Source of the DNA: JALHOQ01 sp038144835
GTDB lineage: Bacteria > Bdellovibrionota > Bdellovibrionia > Bdellovibrionales > UBA1609
DNA: 64,000 nt
Assembly (NCBI GenBank): GCA_038144835.1
Contig: JAYQON010000004.1
Coordinates: 1-64,000 of the forward strand
Reading direction: 5' to 3'
The position numbers and the translations under genes were made by a program. Shown piece after piece: positions 24,061 to 31,647 of the stretch. Position 1 is the stretch's first letter. Every line of letters starts with the position of its first letter. The notes under the pieces were generated by a model. That model saw only the letters and a list, made by a program, of their open reading frames with translations, was not told where the DNA came from and ran no database searches.

Positions 24061-25506
24061 CTATTGTAGAGCAATACAAACTGTTTTTGTCTCCGTGAAA
24101 AAATCTAAGCTGTAATTGCCGCCTTCACGCCCTATACCAGAGGCTTTCATACCTCCAAAGGGCAAGCGCAAGTCGCGCTTAAGCCAAGTGTTGACCCAAA
24201 CCGTGCCTACATCCAAATCGGCAGCAATTTTATGCGCAAGATTAAGATTTTTTGTCCACACCGAAGCCGCCAAACCATACGGCGTGTTGTTGGCCCACTT
24301 CACTGCCTCATGCGGATATTTAAACGAGTCCACGGTAACAACCGGACCAAAAATCTCAGTTTGATGAATCTCACTGCACTGACTAAGATCAGCGATCAGT
24401 GTTGGTCGCAGAAAATATCCGTTAGCTAAATGGTGCGCAAGTTCAGGTCGCCGGCCTCCGGCCACAATCCTCCCACCGTCATTTTGCGCAACCTGCAAGA
24501 GCCCCATCACTTTGTCGTAATGAGTCTTTGAAACCAAGGGCCCCATAAAGGCGTTTTCGTCCATTGGATCAGTGACAATCAAGGATTCCACGTGCTGAAT
24601 AAGTTTGGCTAAAAAATCTTTATAAATGCCTTCCTGCACAAGAATTTTTGATCCACAAAGACAAATCTGCCCCGAGTTTAAAAAACTACCGCGAACGATG
24701 TCGGGGATCACCTTGTCTAGATCGGCATCTTTTAAAACAATGGTTGCATTCTTTCCACCCAATTCAAGGCTTACCTTTTTTACGTGCGGTGCCGCTAAGG
24801 CTTGTATCTTTTCGCCCGTCGCCGTTCCGCCGGTGAACGAAATCAGCGGAACCCCAGGGTGTTTAACCAAAAAACTTCCCGCAGGATCACCTTTTCCAAA
24901 AACCATATTCACGACCCCCTTGGGGACACCCGCTTCATTTAAAAGTCGACACAAAAGAAAGGCAGACTTTGAAGTGAACTCGGAGGGCTTGCAGACTACA
25001 GTATTCCCGCAGGCAATCGCCGGCGCGATCTTCCAGGAGAGAAGATAGAGTGGTAAGTTCCACGGAGAAATTAAACCAGCAACTCCCACTGGGCGGCGCA
25101 AAACGTAATTGATCGCCTCGCCATCCATGTCCGTAGCCATTTCGTGTTTTTGCAGTATCGCTGAAGCAAAGAAGCGGAAGTTCCAGGCCGCGCGCGGAAT
25201 GTCTAAAGTTTTAGAAAGACGCAAAGGTTTCCCAACATCTTGGGTTTCCGCTAACGCAAGTTCTTCGAGATTTTTTTCAATAAGATCGGCAACTCGATGC
25301 AAAATACGACTGCGCTCTACAGTCTTTGTTTTTGACCACTCACCGAAGGCAGATTGAGCCGCTTTGATCGCTAAAACCACATCGATTTCGCTCGAATCTG
25401 GTAACTCATAGATTTTAGCCGCTGTCATGGGACTCAGTTTATCTAAAAACCGTCCCTCTTGTGGGTCTTTAAATTCTGAATTAATGAAGTTTTTTAGCCG
25501 TTCCAT
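24061..25506 (-). CDS. amnC: Aldehyde dehydrogenase, 2-aminomuconate-6-semialdehyde (AmnC) type
   Basis: A 481-residue NAD(P)-dependent ALDH of normal length. Catalytic residues are in place: Asn150 in ISPWNLPLY, Glu248 in SLELGGKN and Cys282 in GQICLCGSKILV. The GQ-x-C-L-C variant and the surrounding sequence are typical of the hydroxymuconic/aminomuconic semialdehyde dehydrogenase branch (ALDH8/AMSDH). It would oxidise the ring-opened semialdehyde made by the adjacent dioxygenase to 2-aminomuconate, competing with spontaneous cyclisation to a picolinate. It lies 14 bases after the flavin oxidoreductase gene and nine before the dioxygenase. Confidence 0.88.
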   Translation of the reverse strand: MERLKNFINSEFKDPQEGRFLDKLSPMTAAKIYELPDSSEIDVVLAIKAAQSAFGEWSKTKTVERSRILHRVADLIEKNLEELALAETQDVGKPLRLSKTLDIPRAAWNFRFFASAILQKHEMATDMDGEAINYVLRRPVGVAGLISPWNLPLYLLSWKIAPAIACGNTVVCKPSEFTSKSAFLLCRLLNEAGVPKGVVNMVFGKGDPAGSFLVKHPGVPLISFTGGTATGEKIQALAAPHVKKVSLELGGKNATIVLKDADLDKVIPDIVRGSFLNSGQICLCGSKILVQEGIYKDFLAKLIQHVESLIVTDPMDENAFMGPLVSKTHYDKVMGLLQVAQNDGGRIVAGGRRPELAHHLANGYFLRPTLIADLSQCSEIHQTEIFGPVVTVDSFKYPHEAVKWANNTPYGLAASVWTKNLNLAHKIAADLDVGTVWVNTWLKRDLRLPFGGMKASGIGREGGNYSLDFFTETKTVCIALQ

Positions 25507-25520
25507 AAGCCCCCTAAGAA

Positions 25521-26726
25521 TCAGTTCAGTTTAGGCGCCACCTGCTCCATAAAGTCGATCATACTGCGCTGAACCTCGGCATTATCGTGGTTATTGAAAT
25601 CAAACCACAACATCAGACGGTCGTCTTTATGGTATTTACAATTGATCTTCTCAGCCAGAACATCAGGGCTTCCTGCCAATGTGTTCTCCACCGCTTGATC
25701 GACTTTTCTTTGATCCAAGGTGCCTTCCATAGCCTTCCAGTAATTCACCCATGCTCTCTCAGCCCTTTCGATGGCTTTTGCGGTGCGAGCTTCATTAGAC
25801 CAACCGGGAGTGGCATCCAAAAATACCATTGCTGTGCGTGGCATAAGCTCACGTCGCCACGCTCCCCCTGCCGGATGGTACTCCTGAGCCATACGGAGAT
25901 GGGTCGCTTCAATCACCTCTGGCGGGGTAATTGAAAGATTAAAAACACCAACGGGCATAATTGAATTTGCCAATCGTTGAGCAACGGGATCATGTGAGCC
26001 TAAAGTCAAGTGCAAGAGTTGAAGAGGCGAATCAAAAGGAATTACCCCGATTTTTTCAAAATCCCACCATGGAGCCAGAGTGATCTCATCTTGGCCCGCA
26101 AGCTCTCGCACTTTCTCCCACTCTTCAGGCTTACGGAAGTCATTAGCCTTCAATGAATATAAGGGCACATCTTGACGAGAAATGCGCTCCCCTTTCAGTA
26201 GGCGAAGAAAGATCTCAATTGCCTCTAAAAGTATTTTTCCTTTGACCACTGGCCACGCGATTTTTTCAATTGCAGTGCGCGGACGAATGCCGTAAGGGCG
26301 ATTGGAAAATTCAAAGCGACCACTGGCAAAACCAATGTTTATCGGACGCGACTCTTCACTTTGCCTACCGTGTAAACTTAAAAAAGTCCTCATGGCTTCG
26401 GCATGAGCTATGGGACCGCCATTGCATAAGATATTACGAATAGCAGAACCCACAGAAATTTTTTTTGTGCGCGCAAAGATCACATGTGCAAGCTGCAAAA
26501 TATCCGTATTTAAACCAATTTCTCCCTTAAAGTGCGGAATCACAGGATCCGAACCATGTTTTTGAATCTCACAAGAAAGATGCGTCTCCGCCACCCAAGC
26601 CGTGCCGTATCCCAGCGCATCCGCCAAGCTCACTTGCTCAAAAAAATTGGCAAACATTGTTTTTTCGGAGGGCAAATAACCATCGACTTCGGTCTGACAG
26701 ATCGAGAAAAAGACATCTAACTTCAT
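25521..26726 (-). CDS. LLM (luciferase-like) flavin-dependent oxidoreductase
   Basis: A 401-residue bacterial-luciferase-like protein (TIM barrel). It has YGTAWVAETHLS (family E-H motif), LQLAHVIFARTKKISVGSAI, GGPIAHAEAMRTFLSLHG and IGFASGRFEFSNRPYGIRPR. Family members use FMNH2 or F420 for monooxygenation or reduction; the protein alone does not show which. No flavin reductase is in the operon, although the neighbouring SDR could play some redox role. LLM enzymes are not part of the classical nitrobenzene/2-aminophenol pathway, so its presence suggests an additional ring hydroxylation or tailoring step (inference). The ATG overlaps the SDR stop (ATGA). Confidence 0.85.
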   Translation of the reverse strand: MKLDVFFSICQTEVDGYLPSEKTMFANFFEQVSLADALGYGTAWVAETHLSCEIQKHGSDPVIPHFKGEIGLNTDILQLAHVIFARTKKISVGSAIRNILCNGGPIAHAEAMRTFLSLHGRQSEESRPINIGFASGRFEFSNRPYGIRPRTAIEKIAWPVVKGKILLEAIEIFLRLLKGERISRQDVPLYSLKANDFRKPEEWEKVRELAGQDEITLAPWWDFEKIGVIPFDSPLQLLHLTLGSHDPVAQRLANSIMPVGVFNLSITPPEVIEATHLRMAQEYHPAGGAWRRELMPRTAMVFLDATPGWSNEARTAKAIERAERAWVNYWKAMEGTLDQRKVDQAVENTLAGSPDVLAEKINCKYHKDDRLMLWFDFNNHDNAEVQRSMIDFMEQVAPKLN

Positions 26727-27502
26727 AACGCTCCAGTTCTGCCGCCGTCGACAGGCAAGCTCACGCCGGAAATATAACCTGCCGATTTTGAAGCCAGAAA
26801 AACAATGGCCTCGGCAAGTTCCTCAGGCTCGGCCAAGCGTCGCAAAGGAACACTGTTCATCCATTCGGCGCGAATGACTTCCTCAGTTTTACCGGTTTTG
26901 CGAGCTGTGGAACCCATCAAGGATTCTAGACGTGGAGTCTGAGTGTAGCCAGGCAAAACATTATTCACCGTGATTCCCAAAGGGCCAAGTTCCAAGCTCA
27001 GAGTTTTAGCCCAACTAGCCATTGCCGACCGCACAAGGTTTGAGACACCTAGGTTAGGAATTGGCATTCGCACGGACGTGGACAACACGTTGATAATACG
27101 TCCAGAACCTAGAGTTTTCATTCCCGGAAGCAAGGACCGCAAAATAACCTGAGAAGCCAGAACATGGCCACGTAGCGCTTGCTCTATTTCATTTACATTG
27201 GCCTCTACGAGAGGCCCGGACGTAGGGCCTCCAGAGTTATTTACCCAAACACCGACCGGCCCCGTTTTGGCCAGCAATTGGGTGAGCGATAAAGAAAGGG
27301 TTTCAAGTTGTTCGAGGTCGACCGCCAATGTTTGGTGACTCTCTGAGTTTGGCAAGCTACCCCGAATCGATTCCAGAACTTCCCAGCGGCGCGCCATTAA
27401 GATGACACGCGCTCCACGTGCCGCTAAAAGCCGAGTGGTCGCCAAGCCAATTCCCTGAGATGCACCGCCCACAAGGGCCCATGTCCCTGCGAAGTCGTTC
27501 AC
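26723..27502 (-). CDS. Short-chain dehydrogenase/reductase family protein lacking the YxxxK pair
   Basis: A 259-residue SDR and first gene of the aminophenol-type operon. The cofactor loop is GGASQGIG (12-19), followed by the NNSGG motif (88-92) and the C-terminal PGYTQTPR and YISGVSLPVDGG. At the catalytic site a serine run is present (STS, 141-143), but the expected Tyr-x-x-x-Lys is replaced by NLGVSNLVR (150-158), so classical SDR catalysis is doubtful. The GTG at 27502 was chosen because AGGAGGAG sits six bases upstream and it gives standard SDR length; an ATG at 27601 would run through the promoter and operator region. Confidence 0.82.
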   Translation of the reverse strand: MNDFAGTWALVGGASQGIGLATTRLLAARGARVILMARRWEVLESIRGSLPNSESHQTLAVDLEQLETLSLSLTQLLAKTGPVGVWVNNSGGPTSGPLVEANVNEIEQALRGHVLASQVILRSLLPGMKTLGSGRIINVLSTSVRMPIPNLGVSNLVRSAMASWAKTLSLELGPLGITVNNVLPGYTQTPRLESLMGSTARKTGKTEEVIRAEWMNSVPLRRLAEPEELAEAIVFLASKSAGYISGVSLPVDGGRTGAL

Positions 27503-27530
27503 GCTTCTCCTCCTCATCGTCAAGTCGAAT

Positions 27531-27601
27531 GCCGCATTGTGGCCATGGGAGCAAATTGAGTCAATCTCTGGCAAGAAGCCCCATTGTCGCATTGTGACCA
27601 T
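27531..27601. promoter_or_regulatory. Two-site palindromic operator of the aminophenol operon
   Basis: A 16-base unit occurs twice in direct orientation, at 27531-27546 and 27586-27601, with 14 of 16 identities and 55 bases start to start. Within each unit the first 13 bases form a near-palindrome (GCCGCATTGTGGC and GTCGCATTGTGAC). The two differences fall on paired positions (C-G versus T-A), so the dyad is kept. This is what a dimeric regulator's binding sites look like. Confidence 0.65.
27536..27564 (-). promoter_or_regulatory. Candidate sigma-70-type promoter of the aminophenol operon
   Basis: On the minus strand TTGACT (27564-27559) is followed after exactly 17 bases by CACAAT (27541-27536), 34 bases before the first start codon at 27502. 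The -10 element lies inside the downstream operator copy, an arrangement typical of repression by promoter occlusion. Confidence 0.5.
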
Positions 27602-27639
27602 TAGTGCTATTCAGCCTAAGTTCTGACAAAAAAATTAAT

Positions 27640-27885
27640 ATGAGTCCAAAGCAACCCACTTTAGATTTACATGGTTATAAGTCCGATGAAGTCTTCGACG
27701 CCGTGGAGAGTTTTTTGCTGAAACATGCACAGCGCCAGCAAGTCCGAATTATGCCCGGCAAAGGATCGGGTAAAATCAAAGCTAAGGTCATTGAATACCT
27801 CAAACTCGGCAACTATCCTTGGAGCTTTGAGCGAACCAGCAACGGAACCCTCAATGACGGCGTAATGATCGTTTATATGGAGTGA
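27640..27885 (+). CDS. Small Smr-domain protein
   Basis: An 81-residue stand-alone Smr domain. It has TLDLHGYKSDEVFDAVESFL (the D-L-H-G motif), VRIMPGKGSGKIKAKVIEYL (the H/P-G-K-G-x-G loop) and a final VMIVYME strand. Smr domains bind or nick nucleic acids, and in some bacteria cleave RNA at stalled ribosomes. It ends three bases before the oligoribonuclease gene, so an RNA-related role is favoured. ATG 27640 starts just before the domain; an upstream GTG at 27604 would add 12 residues and overlap the operator region. Confidence 0.8.
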   Translation: MSPKQPTLDLHGYKSDEVFDAVESFLLKHAQRQQVRIMPGKGSGKIKAKVIEYLKLGNYPWSFERTSNGTLNDGVMIVYME

Positions 27886-27888
27886 TTT

Positions 27889-28413
27889 ATGGCAAAACAC
27901 ACAAAGCTCTTGTGGCTCGATATGGAAATGACCGGGCTCGATGTCGACAAGGAAGTTCCCATTGAGGTAGCTGCAATCATCACGGATCTGAAGTTTAATA
28001 ACATCGCCGAATACCACACGGTGATTCGTCAACCCCAAGCCTATTTGGAAAGCATGGACGAATGGAACCAGCGCCAGCATAGACAAAGCGGACTTTTCGA
28101 CTTGATTCCAAACGGTAAGGAGCCCTCAATCACCGACCAGGAACTTGCAAATTGGGTGAGACAACACTTTGGCTCTGAGCGAGCTATTTTGTGCGGAAAT
28201 TCTATTGCACAAGATCGATCATTTATTCGCAAGCATATGCCGCAACTTGAATCGACCTTGCATTACCGCATGGTCGATGTCACCGCTTGGAAAGTGATAT
28301 ACAACGAAATTTTTGACCTAAAGATAAAAAAGAAAGACGCCCACCGTGCCCTGGATGATATCCATGAAAGCATCGGTGAGCTTAAATTTTACATGAGTTT
28401 TGTGAAGCCCTAG
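27889..28413 (+). CDS. orn: Oligoribonuclease
   Basis: A 174-residue DEDDh exonuclease that degrades 2-5-mer RNAs, including pGpG from cyclic di-GMP turnover. Motif I is LWLDMEMTGLD, the family block W-N-Q-R-Q-H-R-Q-S-G-L is close to the canonical one, motif II is GNSIAQDRSFI, and motif III with the catalytic His is KKDAHRALDDI. GGAG sits six bases before the ATG, inside the end of the Smr gene. The stop overlaps that of the convergent SAH hydrolase by four bases. Confidence 0.95.
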   Translation: MAKHTKLLWLDMEMTGLDVDKEVPIEVAAIITDLKFNNIAEYHTVIRQPQAYLESMDEWNQRQHRQSGLFDLIPNGKEPSITDQELANWVRQHFGSERAILCGNSIAQDRSFIRKHMPQLESTLHYRMVDVTAWKVIYNEIFDLKIKKKDAHRALDDIHESIGELKFYMSFVKP

Positions 28414-29789
28414 TAACGATAGTGCTCGGGTTTAAACGGCCCCTTTTGGCTCAAGCCCAAATACTTCGATTGTTTATCGGAGAGCTTTGTCAACTTAACG
28501 CCCAATTTATCGAGGTGCAAAGCGGCCACTTTTTCGTCAAGCTCTTTGGGTAAACGGTAAACACCAACATCCTGATACTTGGCACCATTGTTCCAAAGAT
28601 CTATTTGCGCCAGAACTTGATTGGTAAATGAATTTGACATCACAAACGACGGATGTCCCGTGGCGCAACCAAGGTTCACCAATCGACCCTTAGCCAAAAC
28701 GATAATTTCTCGACCATCTTTGAATCGGTGAATATCTACTTGCGGTTTAACCTCACGGACTTGCGTGTTTTTATTCAACCAAGCCATATCGATTTCAATA
28801 TCGAAGTGACCGATGTTGCAAACAATAGCGCCGCTCTTCATTTTTTTAAAATGCTTATCAGTAATGATGTCACAGCAGCCCGTGGCGGTAACAAAGATGT
28901 CGGCTTTGTCCGCCGCTTCATCCATAGTCAACACCTCAAAGCCTTCCATCGCCGCTTGCAAAGCACAGATCGGATCAATCTCAGTAATCAAAACACGAGC
29001 GCCGTACGCACGCATACTGTGAGCAGAGCCCTTACCCACGTCACCGTATCCAGCGACAACCACGACCTTGCCCGCAACCATAGTGTCAGTGGCACGCTTG
29101 ATGCCGTCAGCTAAAGATTCTCGACATCCATAAAGATTATCGAATTTGGATTTGGTTACACTGTCATTAATGTTGATGGCAGGGACTTTGAGCTTGCCTT
29201 CTTTATGTAGGCGCTCAAGGTTATGTACACCCGTCGTCGTCTCCTCAGAAATACCCACAATCTGCTTCATCAGCTTGGAATAACGATTCTCATGCATCAT
29301 ATTGGTGAGGTCGCCTCCATCATCGAGAATCAGGTCATAACCATCTGGCCCCCAACCTTCAATGGTCTGCTCAATACACCAGTTAAACTCTTCCTCGGTT
29401 TCACCCTTCCACGCAAAAACAGGAATTCCGGCGGCGGCCATCGCTACGGCAGCATGATCTTGAGTCGAAAAGATATTGCAAGAGCTCCAGCGAACCGTCG
29501 CACCCAACTCGATCAGGGTTTCAATCAAAACGGCAGTTTGAATGGTCATATGAAGGCAACCGGCAATCCGCGCTCCTTTAAGCGGCTTAGATTTCCGATA
29601 CTCTTTACGTAGAGCCATTAATCCTGGCATTTCCGATTCAGCGATTTTTATTTCTTCTCGCCCCCAGCGTGCCATTTCGGCAAAGACTTTGGGATTTTCC
29701 ATAGCCTCTTTGCACACTCGAAAATCTTTTTTAGCTATTTTCGGTAGAGTCTTGGCAGCCTTAGATTTCATAGTGGAAACCTCACGCAT
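28410..29789 (-). CDS. ahcY: Adenosylhomocysteinase (S-adenosyl-L-homocysteine hydrolase)
   Basis: A 459-residue enzyme that splits S-adenosylhomocysteine into adenosine and homocysteine in the methyl cycle. Clear family segments are GCLHMTIQTAVLIETL, SCNIFSTQDHAAVA, GVHNLERLHKEGKL, INDSVTKSKFDNLYGCRES, the NAD loop GYGDVGKGSAHSMRAYGA and the C-terminal YLGLSQKGPFKPEHYRY. AGGAG is about eight bases before the ATG at 29789; an ATG at 29771 is possible. A leader of about 50 bases separates it from the methionine aminopeptidase gene, and no SAH riboswitch fold was evident. Confidence 0.97.
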   Translation of the reverse strand: MREVSTMKSKAAKTLPKIAKKDFRVCKEAMENPKVFAEMARWGREEIKIAESEMPGLMALRKEYRKSKPLKGARIAGCLHMTIQTAVLIETLIELGATVRWSSCNIFSTQDHAAVAMAAAGIPVFAWKGETEEEFNWCIEQTIEGWGPDGYDLILDDGGDLTNMMHENRYSKLMKQIVGISEETTTGVHNLERLHKEGKLKVPAININDSVTKSKFDNLYGCRESLADGIKRATDTMVAGKVVVVAGYGDVGKGSAHSMRAYGARVLITEIDPICALQAAMEGFEVLTMDEAADKADIFVTATGCCDIITDKHFKKMKSGAIVCNIGHFDIEIDMAWLNKNTQVREVKPQVDIHRFKDGREIIVLAKGRLVNLGCATGHPSFVMSNSFTNQVLAQIDLWNNGAKYQDVGVYRLPKELDEKVAALHLDKLGVKLTKLSDKQSKYLGLSQKGPFKPEHYRY

Positions 29790-29842
29790 TGTTATCTCCT
29801 GAAGGTTGAAAGCGCCAGTATAGGCCGCACGGTGACCCTTGT

Positions 29843-30598
29843 CTATGGAAGGGTCATGATTTCGTAGCCCTGATCCGTAACCAACACGGTGTGCTCAAAC
29901 TGAGCCGAAAGTGTTCTATCACCCGTGTGGTAGTACTTGATTTCAGAGTTTGGAATCGAAAACTCCTCGATCTCAGCATCCGTCTGATTGATCATTGGTT
30001 CAACTGTGATGCAGCACCACGGCACAAGCTTAGCTCCACGTCCTTTTTTTCCATAGGACGGCACAAAGGGATCATCATGAAAAACTTTGCCAATCCCATG
30101 TCCACCAATCTCGCGCACAACATGATAACCACGTTTGGTTACCAGCTTATTGATAGCAAAGCCGATATCTCCGGTGGTGACAAATGGACTAACTTCTTCA
30201 ATCCCCCTCCACATAGCCTTCTCCGCGCAGTCCGTAAGATCTTTAGCTAGATCTGATACTTCGCCCACAAAAAAGGTTCGTGAAGTGTCTCCATAAAAGC
30301 CATCGAGAATACAAGTCACGTCGATATTAACGATATCCCCCAACTTAAGAACTGTACCGTCAGGTACGCCATGACAAATAACCGAGTTGACTGAGGTACA
30401 GCTTGATTTGGGAAAACCATGATACCCGAGAGGAGCCGGCAAGGCTCCAGCTGAGAGCGTATAGTCGTGAACAATCTTATCAATTTCATCCGTGGTGATT
30501 CCAGCGCGCACAAATTTGCCCGCATGTTCTAGAGTACGCGCGGCGAGCTTGCCGGCGGCACGCATCTTGACGATTTCATTTTTACTAAGTGGGGTCAT
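29843..30598 (-). CDS. map: Methionine aminopeptidase, type I
   Basis: A 251-residue metalloprotease that removes initiator methionine. It reads LGYHGFPKSSCTSVNSVICHGVPD (conserved His), then NIDVTCILDGFYGDTSRTF (both metal Asp residues), GGHGIGKVFHDDP (metal His), ITVEPMI (metal Glu) and SAQFEHTVLVT (second Glu). All five metal ligands are therefore present. The ATG at 30598 is preferred over an upstream TTG because it lines up with the family start; no good Shine-Dalgarno is visible. It lies ahead of ahcY in the same direction. Confidence 0.95.
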   Translation of the reverse strand: MTPLSKNEIVKMRAAGKLAARTLEHAGKFVRAGITTDEIDKIVHDYTLSAGALPAPLGYHGFPKSSCTSVNSVICHGVPDGTVLKLGDIVNIDVTCILDGFYGDTSRTFFVGEVSDLAKDLTDCAEKAMWRGIEEVSPFVTTGDIGFAINKLVTKRGYHVVREIGGHGIGKVFHDDPFVPSYGKKGRGAKLVPWCCITVEPMINQTDAEIEEFSIPNSEIKYYHTGDRTLSAQFEHTVLVTDQGYEIMTLP

Positions 30599-30617
30599 GA
30601 AGAGAGTCGTAACAGAA

Positions 30618-30816
30618 CTAGGGTTTGACCGCAACCGCGACCTTGCCCACGGAAATACCGAGTTGAGGACGAGGGTCCAGACCAGTCTTTAACGCCAAAG
30701 CCAGCTCTTTTGCGAGCCGCCAACCCAACCTATCCCTGTTCGTAGAGAAACCTCTCTAACACGGCTCTCGGAAACTTAGGCCTGGGAACCCTCTTCCCAC
30801 TCAATTTTTTATGCAT
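30618..30816 (-). other. Two short abutting ORFs upstream of map, possibly a frameshifted small gene
   Basis: On the minus strand ATG 30816 opens 28 codons (MHKKLSGKRVPRPKFPRAVL...) ending in TAG at 30730. A TTG one base after that stop opens 36 codons in another frame (RLAKELALALKTGLDPRPQL...) ending at 30618, 19 bases before the map ATG. Both have protein-like composition and contain no repeats. They could be tiny genes or one small gene with a frameshift. No family recognised. Confidence 0.25.
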
Positions 30817-30984
30817 GCCCAACAGACTCATCTAAGAGCAATGGCTATGCCCACAATCTAAATAGGCGGTAATATTGAGGTTCAAATAGGGAGTTCCTCA
30901 GATTTGCTCGAACTTTGAGCGTTTTTTGATAGACAAGCCTGAAGCGTTTACAAGTCTTTTTATCTCCTACCATGCGCCTCTGAG

Positions 30985-31026
30985 CTCAAAAAAACAAAAC
31001 CCACGGGGTGAGCCGTGGGTTTTGCC
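30985..31026 (-). terminator. Intrinsic terminator of the SWIB/histone-like gene
   Basis: Read on the minus strand, CCCACGG-CTCACC-CCGTGGG is followed by TTTTGTTTTTTT, a strong stem with a U-rich tail, starting about 25 bases after the SWIB gene stop. The rest of 30817-30984 shows no gene. Confidence 0.85.
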
Positions 31027-31049
31027 ATTTTGGTCATCGACCAAAGTGA

Positions 31050-31415
31050 TTAGCGCAGGTGTTTGCTGACCAACTTGGTCATTTCAAACATAGATACAGT
31101 GCCTTTACCAAAAACGCCTTTGAGCTTGGCATCAGCATTGATGTTGCGCTTGTTTTTTGTGTCTTGAAGTCCGTTCTTTTTGATGTAAGCCCAGAGCTTC
31201 TTTACAACCTGAGTGCGAGGCAGCGGCGAAGAGCCAACGATCTCCGCAAGAGCGGGGCTTGGAGTCAGCGGCTTCATGAAAGCTGCATTTGGCTTACGCT
31301 TACTGCCAGCTTTCTTAGCCACTTTCTTTGTAGCTTTTTTCGTGGCTTTCTTTACGGCTTTCTTAGTTCCAGCCGCTTTCTTAGTCGCCTTTTTGGTTGC
31401 TTTTTTAGTCGCCAT
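31050..31415 (-). CDS. Histone H1-like lysine-rich tail fused to a SWIB domain
   Basis: A 121-residue basic protein. Residues 1-43 are near-perfect repeats of A-T-K-K (MATKKATKKATKKAAGTKKA...), like bacterial and chlamydial histone H1 tails. Residues about 45-121 form a SWIB/MDM2-type domain (FMKPLTPSPALAEIVGS, VKKLWAYIKKNGLQD, MFEMTKLVSKHL). The protein should bind DNA non-specifically through its tail and is probably a nucleoid or chromatin-like component. ATG 31415 is preceded by GGGAGGGG at good spacing; the longer frame up to 31544 reads through its leader. A strong terminator follows the gene. Lys-rich tails of this type vary in repeat number between strains in other bacteria. Confidence 0.88.
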   Translation of the reverse strand: MATKKATKKATKKAAGTKKAVKKATKKATKKVAKKAGSKRKPNAAFMKPLTPSPALAEIVGSSPLPRTQVVKKLWAYIKKNGLQDTKNKRNINADAKLKGVFGKGTVSMFEMTKLVSKHLR

Positions 31416-31462
31416 TCTTTGTTCCCCTCCCAAATAAATTGGGTTGTTAATTGTTATGGCCT

Positions 31463-31629
31463 TCAAACCCGATGATACTGAAACGCTATCACTTGGCAAA
31501 AGAAAAATGCATAAAGCTGCATTTTCTCCTCTGAAAATTACCACTCACAAGCCATTTTCTCCTCTGAAAAGACTTTTTTCGCGAGAGCAATACCTCTCGC
31601 GAAAACCAGAAGAAGCCTTTCAACTGCAT
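31463..31629 (-). promoter_or_regulatory. Repeat-rich leader of the SWIB gene with hairpin and micro-ORFs
   Basis: Upstream of the SWIB start, a 16-base unit (TTTTCAGAGGAGAAAA on the minus strand) occurs at 31555-31570 and 31522-31537, with a weaker copy at 31634-31647. In the first two copies it forms a ribosome-binding site followed at once by ATG. The micro-ORFs opened are MACEW (31538-31555) and MQLYAFFFCQVIAFQYHRV (31463-31522). A 46-codon ORF (31489-31629) spans both copies. A perfect 12-pair hairpin (TTTTCGCGAGAG and its complement, loop caatac) lies at 31576-31605. It suggests a regulatory leader. Confidence 0.4.
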
Positions 31630-31647
31630 CCAATTTCCCTCTGAAAA

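Noticed and set aside
24626..25048. Plus-strand ORF of 140 codons inside the aldehyde dehydrogenase gene
   Set aside because: It is antisense to a complete ALDH with all catalytic residues and has no independent support.
29790..29842. SAH riboswitch upstream of ahcY
   Set aside because: The leader is only about 50 bases and no pseudoknot-forming pairing was seen.
31310..31415. Short tandem DNA repeats in the start of the SWIB gene
   Set aside because: They encode the A-T-K-K protein repeats of a histone-like tail and are not a CRISPR array or a separate repeat element.
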